From: a virus | Length of the DNA stretch: 21,806 bases | Strand: one strand, 5' to 3' | IMG/VR virus record: IMGVR_UViG_3300046028_000081 | Coordinates: 1 to 21,806 of that record | In this document: positions 14,265 through 20,618 of the stretch, piece after piece | Position numbering within the stretch: the stretch's first letter is position 1 | Layout: each line of letters starts with the position of its first letter | Program-made: the position numbers and the translations under genes | Notes under the pieces: generated by a model | Told to the model about the DNA's origin: nothing | Databases searched by the model: none | The model's input: the letters and a program-made list of their open reading frames with translations, nothing else

Positions 14265-16634
14265 ATGGCGATCCCAATTTCCAACGTAACACGCCGAGTG
14301 GTATATACAGCCAGTGGTACTGGGCCGTACGCCTTTACCTTTGAGATTCTGGCAAACACCGACATTGCCGTCTATCGTGACGACACATTGTTGACGTTGA
14401 CCACAAACTACACAGTCACTATCAACAGCAATGGCACAGGTTCTATCACTCTGACAGCCGCACCCACTGGTGCTACTCAGATTGCCATTGTTGGTAACCG
14501 CACCATTCAGCGTACTACTGACTTTGTGACTGGTGGTGACTTCTTTGCCAACACTGTCAACGATGAGATGGATCAGCAGACCATCTTTGCCCAGCAGAAT
14601 GCTGAAGGTTTGAACAGGGCATTGCAAGCACCACAAACAGACCCAACCACCATCAACATGATATTGCCACGCAAGGCAGATCGTGCAAACAAGACATTGG
14701 CTTTTGATGCTGACGGCAATCCAGCAATTGGTATCAGTGCGGCAGATGTAGCCAATGCTGTAACCTATGCAACCAACGCTGCCAACAGCGCAACTGCTGC
14801 GGCATCCAGCGCAAGCTCGGCATCCAGCTCTGCATCTGCAGCAAGTTCGTCTGCCAGCACAGCAAGCACTCAGGCCAGCAACGCATCGACCTCTGCGACA
14901 AACGCATCCAACAGTGCCAGCGGTGCATCTACATCAGCCACCAATGCTGCGGCATCTGCAAGCACTGCGACAACCCAAGCCAGCAATGCCAGCACATCGG
15001 CTACCAATGCATCCAACTCTGCGTCTGCTGCCAGCACATCTGCCAGCAATGCGGCTACCAGCGAGACAAACGCTGCGGCATCAGCAAGCACAGCCAGCAC
15101 ACAGGCGACCAATGCGTCAAACAGCGCAACTGCCGCCAGTGGCAGTGCAACATCTGCGGCAAGTTCTGCGGCGGCTGCGGCCTCTGCGCTTGACAGCTTT
15201 GATGACCGCTACCTTGGCACAAAGACAAGCGACCCCACGTTAGACAATGATGGCAATGCGCTGGTTGCTGGCGCTTTGTACTTCAGCACAACCCAGAACG
15301 TGATGAAGGTCTATGACGGCGCAAGCTGGATCACAGCCACATCTGCTGGTGCTACATCGTTGCTGCGCTTCCGCTATGTAGCCACAAGCGGTCAGACTAC
15401 ATTCAGTGGAGCAGATGCTGCCGCCGCCACACTGACCTACACGGTCAACAACATTGCTGTGCATCGCAATGGCGTGACGCTGGACACATCTGAGTACACC
15501 GCCAGCAACGGCACAAGCATTGTGCTGACTGTTGCTGCTGGTACTGGCGACATTATTGACATCATTGCATTCAAGAGCTTCACAGTTGCTGATGCGCTGA
15601 GTGCTGTGAGCGGTGGCACTGTGAATGGCGCTGTCACCATCACTGGTGCGCTGACTGCCAACGGAAATGTCATCCTTGGTGACGCATCCACTGACACACT
15701 GAATGTCGGTAATGGAGGCTTGGTCAAGGATGCAAGCGGCAATGTGGGGATTGGTACTGCTTCGCCAGCTTTTAAGTTGGATGTGTCGGGTGGTAACGCT
15801 CGCATGACTAGCGGAGCAAGCACAGCAGACTTATTGATGGTTGATACAGGAACAACAAGCGGAAATGTTCGTTTGCGCTCTGAATCAAACGCAATGAAGT
15901 TCATCACAGGTGGAGGCGTTTCTGCAACCATCAACTCCTCTGGTAATGTGGGGATTGGTACTACTTCGCCTTCATCACGATTACACGTTAATGGAAACGG
16001 TCCTCAATTGCGACTTTCAGGCAGTGGCTATGTTACTGACCCAACAGAGTTTGTATTGGGGCAATACGATTCGCTTACAGGGTATGTTCAAGTACCCGGT
16101 TCTGGGAAGTTTGACGTATGGAATAACTCAACTGGTGTTATAGCAAGATTTAATAATAATGGTAGCGTTAGCATATCTGGAGCATTATCAAAAGGCTCTG
16201 GCTCTTTCAGGATTTCGCATCCACTTCCAGAATTAGCGGAAACACATGATTTAGTGCATTCATTTATTGAAGGGCCACAAGCAGACAATATTTATCGTGG
16301 CAAGGTCACTTTAGATGGTGGTACGGCATCCGTGAACATCGACACGGTTAGTGGTATGACTGAAGGAACGTTTGTTTTATTAAACCGTGAAGTGCAATGT
16401 TTTACAAGTAATGAAACAGGTTGGGTTCATGTGCGTGGTAGTGTGACAGGTAATGTACTTACGATTGAAGCGCAAGACAATACTTGCACCGACACAATTT
16501 CTTGGATGGTGATTGGTGAACGCAAAGATAAGCATATGTACGACACCGATTGGACTGATGAAAACGGAAAAGTAATTGTCGAGCCAATAAAGATAATTGA
16601 ACTTTCTCCAGCAGAAAAAGCGGAGCAACAATGA
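14265..16634 (+). CDS. Tail fibre protein with T7 gp17-like N-terminus
   Basis: A 789-aa protein. Residues 1-150 have the T7 tail-fibre attachment pattern: RVVYTASGTGPYAFTFEILA, then YTVTINSNGTGSITLTAAPT and MILPRKADRANKTLAFDADG. Residues about 165-308 are an almost pure Ala/Ser/Thr/Asn repeat that likely forms the fibre shaft. Next comes YLGTKTSDPTLDNDGNALVA with ALYFSTTQNVMKVYDGASW, then two copies of NVGIGT-x-SP about 70 residues apart. The C-terminal ~145 residues (SFRISHPLPEL, DLVHSFIEGPQADNIYRGKV, CTDTISWMVIGER) match a tip domain seen on fibres of other phages. It attaches to the tail and contacts the host surface. AAAGGA precedes the ATG. Confidence 0.9.
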   Translation: MAIPISNVTRRVVYTASGTGPYAFTFEILANTDIAVYRDDTLLTLTTNYTVTINSNGTGSITLTAAPTGATQIAIVGNRTIQRTTDFVTGGDFFANTVNDEMDQQTIFAQQNAEGLNRALQAPQTDPTTINMILPRKADRANKTLAFDADGNPAIGISAADVANAVTYATNAANSATAAASSASSASSSASAASSSASTASTQASNASTSATNASNSASGASTSATNAAASASTATTQASNASTSATNASNSASAASTSASNAATSETNAAASASTASTQATNASNSATAASGSATSAASSAAAAASALDSFDDRYLGTKTSDPTLDNDGNALVAGALYFSTTQNVMKVYDGASWITATSAGATSLLRFRYVATSGQTTFSGADAAAATLTYTVNNIAVHRNGVTLDTSEYTASNGTSIVLTVAAGTGDIIDIIAFKSFTVADALSAVSGGTVNGAVTITGALTANGNVILGDASTDTLNVGNGGLVKDASGNVGIGTASPAFKLDVSGGNARMTSGASTADLLMVDTGTTSGNVRLRSESNAMKFITGGGVSATINSSGNVGIGTTSPSSRLHVNGNGPQLRLSGSGYVTDPTEFVLGQYDSLTGYVQVPGSGKFDVWNNSTGVIARFNNNGSVSISGALSKGSGSFRISHPLPELAETHDLVHSFIEGPQADNIYRGKVTLDGGTASVNIDTVSGMTEGTFVLLNREVQCFTSNETGWVHVRGSVTGNVLTIEAQDNTCTDTISWMVIGERKDKHMYDTDWTDENGKVIVEPIKIIELSPAEKAEQQ
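14761..15190 (+). repeat. Low-complexity Ala/Ser/Thr/Asn repeat in the fibre shaft
   Basis: About 430 bases encode degenerate repeats of the kind AS-N-AS-T-SA-T-NAS, built from GCA, AGC, TCT and AAC-type codons. Reading frames on both strands stay open here only because of this bias. The unit is not exact, so this is a diverged repeat that may change length by recombination. Confidence 0.85.
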
Positions 16635-16687
16635 ACACCATCACCCAATTACAGGCAGACGTAGCCGCTTTGAAAGGAAACGCATAA
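16631..16687 (+). CDS. 18-codon mini-ORF linking fibre and second receptor-binding gene
   Basis: The frame MNTITQLQADVAALKGNA starts in an ATGA overlap with the fibre stop and ends in a TAATG overlap with the next start, so ribosomes could pass from fibre to mini-ORF to the next gene without leaving. The peptide has Leu-Val-Leu spacing (L-x-x-x-V-x-x-L) suited to a short amphipathic helix. The ribosome site of the next gene (AAGGAA) lies inside it. It may be a translation-coupling leader, a tiny fibre-associated peptide or the remnant of a longer gene. It is too short to judge by coding statistics. Confidence 0.45.
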   Translation: MNTITQLQADVAALKGNA

Positions 16688-17769
16688 TGGGAAAAGCAGC
16701 ATCACTTGCAAACATAGGCAGCATTGCTGATAGCTCGCTGGGCTTTCGCAACCGCATCATCAACGGCGCAATGGTTATTGACCAGAGGAATGCGGGGGCG
16801 AGTGTTACGCCTACAACTTCAGCAGTTGGCTATGCCGTTGATAGGACTCCATGCTCAGTTTCGCAAAACAGCAAACTGACCGTTCAACAAAACGCAGGTT
16901 CAGTCACACCGCCAACAGGATTTGTTAATTATCTTGGGGTCACATCATCATCTGCGTACTCTATCTTGACATCTGATTTTTTTAACTTGGCTCAAAATAT
17001 TGAAGGTTTTAACGTAGCGGATTTAGCATGGGGTACAGCATCCGCTGCAACTGTTACGTTGTCGTTTTGGGTTCGCTCTAGTTTGACGGGAACTTTTGGT
17101 GGTTCTTTGAGAAACTCTGCTGGGAATCGTTCTTATCCTTTTAGTTACACAATTTCAACTGCAAATACTTGGGAGCAGAAATCAATAACTATTGCTGGTG
17201 ATACATCTGGTACTTGGCTAACTACCAATGGCACTGGCATCACTGTTTCAATTGGTTTGGGTGTTGGCTCCACATATTCTGGAACTGCTGGTGCATGGGC
17301 TGGAGCTAACTATGCTTCAGCCACAGGCGCAACCAGCGTAGTCGGCACAAACGGAGCCACTTTCTACATCACAGGTGTCCAGCTTGAGAAAGGCTCAACA
17401 GCAACGAGCTTTGACTACAGGCCGTATGGCACTGAGCTTCAGCTTTGCCAGCGGTATTATCAGGGTTTGAGTAGTTCAACCGTATTTAGTGTGCTTGGTG
17501 TATCTTATTCTTCTTCAAATATTTATTCTATTTTTCTACAAGTTCCATTGAGAGTAAATCCATCTTTTTCTGGAGATCTTACTATTCAACAGTATTATTT
17601 TAATTCTGCTGGCGGGACACTATTAAATCAAGCCGTTGCCAATGCATCATTGACCTTTGAAGGTAGAGTAAACCAGTTTCGTATGATTACACCGGGAGCT
17701 GGAGCAAATGGGCTTGCAACATGGTTTGATGCAAACAGCGGTTCATTAAAAATTAGTGCGGAGCTATAA
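16687..17769 (+). CDS. Second receptor-binding / tail fibre tip protein
   Basis: A 360-aa protein. I chose ATG 16687 (with AAGGAA seven bases upstream and a TAATG overlap) over a longer in-frame ATG at 16597, which would lie inside the fibre gene and add low-quality sequence. The start FRNRIINGAMVIDQRNAG and the later FYITGVQLEKGSTATSFDYR, then PYGTELQLCQRYYQ, are hallmarks of phage tail proteins with a carbohydrate-binding-like jelly roll (residues roughly 60-240) followed by a tip. It probably forms a host-recognition protein that works with the tail fibre. It is AT-richer than the fibre's N-terminal half, which suggests exchange of the receptor-binding end. Confidence 0.8.
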   Translation: MGKAASLANIGSIADSSLGFRNRIINGAMVIDQRNAGASVTPTTSAVGYAVDRTPCSVSQNSKLTVQQNAGSVTPPTGFVNYLGVTSSSAYSILTSDFFNLAQNIEGFNVADLAWGTASAATVTLSFWVRSSLTGTFGGSLRNSAGNRSYPFSYTISTANTWEQKSITIAGDTSGTWLTTNGTGITVSIGLGVGSTYSGTAGAWAGANYASATGATSVVGTNGATFYITGVQLEKGSTATSFDYRPYGTELQLCQRYYQGLSSSTVFSVLGVSYSSSNIYSIFLQVPLRVNPSFSGDLTIQQYYFNSAGGTLLNQAVANASLTFEGRVNQFRMITPGAGANGLATWFDANSGSLKISAEL

Positions 17770-17961
17770 ATGACAACATACAAATTGACGCTAGATCCAA
17801 TTACAAAACAAGACGGAAACATGGTGTTTTGCTCTGATGGTATTTGGATTCCACAAGACCCCGACAACACCGACTACCAAGCCTTTTTAAAGTACCAAGC
17901 TGAAGGCGGCAAGGTCTATGGCGCAGATGAGGAAGTCCCTAATGGGCAAGCCACTGAATAA
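17770..17961 (+). CDS. Small tail-associated protein with altered C-terminus
   Basis: A 63-aa protein starting directly after the previous stop, with GGAG at 17760-17763. It reads YKLTLDPITKQDGNMVFCSD, then GIWIPQDPDNTDYQAFLKYQ and AEGGKVYGADEE. Small proteins of this type ('...IP.DP.N.DYQ.(F/Y)L.WLAEGN.PEPADE') are common after phage tail-fibre genes, and their usual C-terminus is AEGNTPEPADE. Here that ending is changed, while the expected ending is found at the C-terminus of the next gene, an HNH endonuclease (see the repeat entry). The last 20 bases overlap the endonuclease start. Function unknown; a fibre-assembly role is possible. Confidence 0.7.
   Translation: MTTYKLTLDPITKQDGNMVFCSDGIWIPQDPDNTDYQAFLKYQAEGGKVYGADEEVPNGQATE
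17899..17932 (+). repeat. Direct repeat flanking the HNH gene (partner 18551-18584)
   Basis: GCTGAAGGC starts at 17899 and 18551. GCAGATGAGG starts at 17923 and 18575. The spacing between the two blocks is 24 bases in both copies, so 34 bases align without gaps, with 19 identical at the ends and about 3 of 15 in the middle. The copies encode AEGGKVYGADEE in the small tail protein and AEGNTPEPADEV at the end of the HNH protein. The offset (652 bp) nearly equals the HNH gene length (654 bp). Confidence 0.75.
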
Positions 17962-18595
17962 CCTACAAGGCTTTCGCTTTGGTAGCCTGACTGTTTTGCA
18001 GTTGGGGGAGAAGCAACGCCAGCACAACGGTGCTTGGTGGCTATGCTTGTGCGACTGCGGCACTCAAAAGAACATTCCTGCTACTGACATGGTTCAAGGA
18101 AAGATTAGTTCGTGTGGATGTGAACACGCCAAACGCATTGGCAAGGCAAGTGAAACGCATGGCATGAGCAAAGGAAGAACGTACCGTATTTGGATGGCTA
18201 TGCGGAATCGTTGCAACCGCATCAACCAAGACTATTCATGCCGTGGCATTACATACGATGAGCGTTGGGATTCTTTTGAAAACTTCTTGTCTGACATGGG
18301 TGAAGTGCCAGAGGGCATGAGCCTTGACCGCATTGATGTGAATGGCAACTACTGCAAAGCAAATTGTCGGTGGGCTACCCGTGAGCAACAGGCAAACAAT
18401 ACAAGAGCAAATGTATTTATTGAGTGGGATGGCAAGCGTCAAACCAGAACACAATGGGAAAGAGAGTTTGGAATGAAACCTACAACATTAAGGTCACGGC
18501 TTTGTGCTGGTTGGCCTATGGAGAAAGCAATGCAACCACTTGCTTGGCTGGCTGAAGGCAACACACCAGAGCCAGCAGATGAGGTGACAGGGTGA
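17942..18595 (+). CDS. HNH-type homing endonuclease with zinc ribbon, fused to a captured C-terminus
   Basis: A 217-aa protein from ATG 17942 (AGGA at 17930-17933; an earlier in-frame ATG at 17918 lacks a good site). Residues 1-62: MGKPLNNLQGFRFGSLTVLQ and a cysteine cluster (LCLCDCG, then SCGC) likely to bind zinc. Residues 80-150: RIWMAMRNRC, YDERWDSFENFLSDMG, then SLDRIDVNGNY and NCRWATREQQANN, the core of a phage HNH-type nuclease in which the usual D-H pair reads D-R. Residues 160-197 form a DNA-binding helix region (TRTQWEREFGM, LRSRLCAGW). The last ~20 residues (LAWLAEGNTPEPADEVTG) do not belong to the nuclease and match the expected ending of the preceding small tail protein. It overlaps the next gene by GTGA. 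Confidence 0.82.
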   Translation: MGKPLNNLQGFRFGSLTVLQLGEKQRQHNGAWWLCLCDCGTQKNIPATDMVQGKISSCGCEHAKRIGKASETHGMSKGRTYRIWMAMRNRCNRINQDYSCRGITYDERWDSFENFLSDMGEVPEGMSLDRIDVNGNYCKANCRWATREQQANNTRANVFIEWDGKRQTRTQWEREFGMKPTTLRSRLCAGWPMEKAMQPLAWLAEGNTPEPADEVTG

Positions 18596-18747
18596 CCCCG
18601 CTTGAGGCCAGACTCGACACGCACGAAGCCGTGTGTGAGCTGCGTTACGACAGCATCAACGCTCGACTCAAGCGCATTGAGCAGATCCTGATCGGCTCAT
18701 GTGCAGCCATCATTGGCATGTTGTTGACTCTGGTGCTGAAGCTGTGA
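18592..18747 (+). CDS. Small single-span membrane protein, possible holin or lysis accessory
   Basis: A 51-aa frame starting at GTG, with a GTGA overlap with the endonuclease stop. It reads TPLEARLDTHEAVCELRYDS, then INARLKRIEQ, and a C-terminal membrane segment ILIGSCAAIIGMLLTLVL (about 32-49). A short amphipathic, coiled-coil-prone N-terminus followed by one C-terminal span is the layout of small XhlA-like phage membrane proteins found in lysis cassettes. The start of the next gene lies one base after its stop. It is real on the evidence of frame, overlaps and sequence type. The exact lysis role is inferred. Confidence 0.68.
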   Translation: MTPLEARLDTHEAVCELRYDSINARLKRIEQILIGSCAAIIGMLLTLVLKL

Positions 18748-18748
18748 T

Positions 18749-19447
18749 GTGGATCCAATCAGCATCTGCCTACTTGCGGCTGGCTTGGTCAAACAGATCC
18801 AAGCTGGGTGCGAGCTTTACAAGCAGGCTAAAGAATCTTTCGTTGAGATCAAGCAGACCGCTGATGAAGTCATTGCAATTGGCAAAGAGGTTCATGGATT
18901 CTGGGGCCAGCTCCTTGCGTTCTTTGGTAGCAAGCCTAAAGCTCAAGCTGCAAAGCCTGCTGTCAAGTCTAAGAAGTCTGCCTATGTCGCTGTTGACGAG
19001 ACTCAAGTCAAAGTTGACATCGTCAAAAACCTGACCGAGTTCTTCAGACTGCAAGAGCAGTTGGCTGCACACATCAGGGAGGAAGAAGAGAAGAGCCTGA
19101 CAGTCTATGACCCAGATCAGAACTTGATGGAAGCTGCGCTCAAGAGAGTGATGGCACAGCAAGAAATGGACAGGCTGGTGGTGACGATCAGAGAGACCAT
19201 GGTGTACCAGTCACCGCCAGAGATGGGCGCTCTGTACAGCGAGGTCTTCAAGATGAAGGATGTCATCTCAGAGGAACAGGAAAAAGCAAGGCTGAAACAG
19301 GAGGCACAAAAGCGGGAAGCAGCATGGCAACTCAGGCAAGAGGAAAGAAACCTGCAAGCAAAGCTGGCGGCAGTAGTAGCGACTACTTCATTCCTCCTTT
19401 ACCTGTGGCTGTGGTTCAACCTCGTCAGTCGTTGGGGGAAGAGTTGA
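18749..19447 (+). CDS. C-terminally anchored phage membrane protein, function unknown
   Basis: A 232-aa protein starting at GTG 18749, reading MDPISICLLAAGLVKQIQAG. An ATG at 18747 is in another frame and leads to a shadow. The N-terminal ~75 residues are helical with a hydrophobic patch, followed by a basic linker (PKAQAAKPAVKSKKSAY, about 68-84). Then come long charged helices likely to form a coiled coil (EEQEKARLKQEAQKREAAWQ), and a C-terminal membrane segment (AAVVATTSFLLYLWLWF, about 207-223). I recall similar proteins in the late region of T7-like phages but know no function. There is no clear ribosome site, so translation is probably coupled to the 51-aa gene. Confidence 0.7.
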   Translation: MDPISICLLAAGLVKQIQAGCELYKQAKESFVEIKQTADEVIAIGKEVHGFWGQLLAFFGSKPKAQAAKPAVKSKKSAYVAVDETQVKVDIVKNLTEFFRLQEQLAAHIREEEEKSLTVYDPDQNLMEAALKRVMAQQEMDRLVVTIRETMVYQSPPEMGALYSEVFKMKDVISEEQEKARLKQEAQKREAAWQLRQEERNLQAKLAAVVATTSFLLYLWLWFNLVSRWGKS

Positions 19448-19614
19448 TGGGCTGGATCGCTGCATGTGTGTTGGTGGCTCTGCTTCTCCCGCTGGGTGCA
19501 ATGCTTTACCTCGACATCTTGGAGGCCAAGCATGAGGTCAAACAAGAGGTAGAGAAGGTTCAAAAAATGAGGCGTGAAATTGAACAGGAGAAACGTAAAA
19601 ATGACAAGACATGA
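19447..19614 (+). CDS. Small membrane protein with coiled-coil tail
   Basis: A 55-aa frame from ATG 19447, overlapping the previous stop (TGATG) and preceded by GGGGGAAGAG. It has an N-terminal membrane span (WIAACVLVALLLPLGAMLYL, residues 3-22) and then a charged coiled-coil (EAKHEVKQEVEKVQKMRREI). The same frame is open back to an ATG at 19324, which would give 96 aa and a 124-nt overlap with the upstream gene. I prefer 19447 because of the ribosome site and the overlap pattern used in this window. It probably acts in the inner membrane near lysis, but no family is recognised. Confidence 0.62.
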   Translation: MGWIAACVLVALLLPLGAMLYLDILEAKHEVKQEVEKVQKMRREIEQEKRKNDKT

Positions 19615-19804
19615 CATATCAGTTCTGGCGACTTGGGTGTTTGCTTGCATGGTCTGCATCATGCTGACTGCTTGTGAAGATCGCTTTCGTTACCCTTGCC
19701 AAGACCCTGCCAACTGGGAGCTAACTGAATGCAAGCCTCCTGTTTGCACCGCCACAGGCACATGCCCTGACCAACTTACCAAACCAGAGAAGGAGTCCAA
19801 GTGA
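19601..19804 (+). CDS. Small cysteine-rich phage lipoprotein
   Basis: A 67-aa protein from ATG 19601, with AGGAG at 19586-19590. An in-frame ATG at 19574 would place nine polar residues before the signal and is less likely. The signal peptide (VLATWVFACMVCIML, residues 8-22) ends in the lipobox L-T-A-C with Cys25 as the lipidation site. The mature part, ~43 residues, has further cysteines (YPCQDP, ECKPPVC, GTCPD), which could form disulfides in the periplasm. Comparable lipoproteins sit in late regions of T7-like phages. A role in lysis or in excluding other phages is possible but not shown. It overlaps the upstream gene by 14 nt. Confidence 0.75.
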   Translation: MTRHDISVLATWVFACMVCIMLTACEDRFRYPCQDPANWELTECKPPVCTATGTCPDQLTKPEKESK

Positions 19805-20139
19805 TGGCAACCGTCGGATACAAACCAAACAATCGCCTGTCCCCAGAAGAGATCGAGGCACGAGTGTGGGCATGGGTGATCTTTGTGATCTCCATCATCT
19901 TGCTGGGTTCATGCTTCAGCTTTATCTACTCAGTGACGTTTGTGACTCAGCCTATGGTTGGCATGGCTCCGATAGATAAAGTCTATACAAAGATGATCAA
20001 CGATATCATGTTGCTGTGTACTGGTGTGTTGGGTGGCGTAGCTGGACGCAAGGCGGTGTCTGCTGCTGTGGCTACTGCTACTGCCAAAGCGGAGGCTACT
20101 GACAATGATCCCGAACCTAAACTGGAAGCCAAAGAATGA
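19804..20139 (+). CDS. Two-span membrane protein, candidate holin
   Basis: A 111-aa protein from ATG 19804, with AGGAG at 19791-19795 and a TGATG overlap with the lipoprotein stop. The N-terminus is polar. A strong span covers about 21-47 (VWAWVIFVISIILLGSCFSF), and a weaker one covers about 66-84 (INDIMLLCTGVLGGVAGR). The tail is Ala/Lys/Glu-rich and charged. Two membrane spans with a charged C-terminal end and a place directly before Rz/Rz1 suit a class II-type holin, which would open the inner membrane for the endolysin. The 51-aa and 55-aa neighbours are rival candidates. Confidence 0.6.
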   Translation: MATVGYKPNNRLSPEEIEARVWAWVIFVISIILLGSCFSFIYSVTFVTQPMVGMAPIDKVYTKMINDIMLLCTGVLGGVAGRKAVSAAVATATAKAEATDNDPEPKLEAKE

Positions 20140-20618
20140 GTCTGTTCAACCCATGGGTACTGCTAGGTATCGTCCTAGCTGTTCTTGGTGCAGGTACAGG
20201 CGGTTATCTGAAGGGCGGTGCAGATGAGTTTGACCGCCAGCAACTGGAGATTGCTAGGTTAAACGAAGAGGCACGAGTCAAAGAACAGGCGCTTGTCACT
20301 GCTGTGCAGGCGCAAGCAAATCAATTGGTGAAAGCTGAAAAACATGCAAAAACTATTTCTCAAAAGCGCAATGCTGACATTGACTCTGGTACTTTGCGGT
20401 TGCGGATCCCTGTCAAAGCCACCTGCCCAACCATACAAGCCACCACAGATGCCGCCCCTGCCACCAGAGATAGCGTTCAAGCAGACACCGAACTTGACCG
20501 AGAGACTGCTAAAGCTCTTGTCGCCATCACAGATGACGGAGACAAAGCCATCAGGCAATTGAATTCTTGCATAGATGCTTATAATTCTGTATATCAAACA
20601 CTTATGCAAAAGCCGTGA
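20136..20618 (+). CDS. Rz-like inner-membrane spanin
   Basis: A 160-aa protein with an ATGA overlap with the holin-like gene. It has an N-terminal membrane anchor (LLGIVLAVLGAGTGGYL, 9-25) and a periplasmic coiled coil rich in Gln, Glu and Ala (QQLEIARLNEEARVKEQALV). Later come LRLRIPVKATCP and a C-terminal helix with RQLNSCIDAYN. This is the layout of Rz, which joins an outer-membrane Rz1 lipoprotein across the periplasm and fuses the membranes in the last step of lysis of Gram-negative hosts. The embedded Rz1 frame strongly supports the call. The last 17 bases overlap the end of the opposite-strand HNH gene. Confidence 0.85.
   Translation: MSLFNPWVLLGIVLAVLGAGTGGYLKGGADEFDRQQLEIARLNEEARVKEQALVTAVQAQANQLVKAEKHAKTISQKRNADIDSGTLRLRIPVKATCPTIQATTDAAPATRDSVQADTELDRETAKALVAITDDGDKAIRQLNSCIDAYNSVYQTLMQKP
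20344..20562 (+). CDS. Rz1-like outer-membrane spanin lipoprotein, embedded in Rz
   Basis: A 72-aa frame lying wholly inside the Rz gene in the +1 frame. MQKLFLKSAMLTLTLVLCGC is a signal peptide with a lipobox ending at Cys20 (L-C-G-C). The mature protein begins with a proline-rich segment (SKPPAQPYKPPQMPPLPPEI), the hallmark of Rz1, followed by a short helix (NLTERLLKLL). An ATG nine codons later (20371) could also serve but would shorten the basic signal region. Embedded Rz1 genes are known from lambda-type and T7-type phages. Confidence 0.87.
   Translation: MQKLFLKSAMLTLTLVLCGCGSLSKPPAQPYKPPQMPPLPPEIAFKQTPNLTERLLKLLSPSQMTETKPSGN

Noticed and set aside
14734-15243. Long open frames on both strands across the Ala/Ser/Thr repeat of the fibre.
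   Set aside because: They exist only because the repetitive composition avoids stop codons. Their products are Pro/Gln/Arg or Ala/Val/Leu low complexity.
14265-17961. A diversity-generating retroelement, considered because Bbp19 and the layout recall phage BPP-1.
   Set aside because: There is no reverse transcriptase and no template/variable repeat pair in the window; the repeats seen are short or low complexity.
18699-19034. An open frame of 111 codons overlapping the 51-aa and 232-aa genes.
   Set aside because: Its product is Leu/Ser/Lys low-complexity and looks like a shadow of the 232-aa gene, which has a recognisable N-terminus and membrane anchor.
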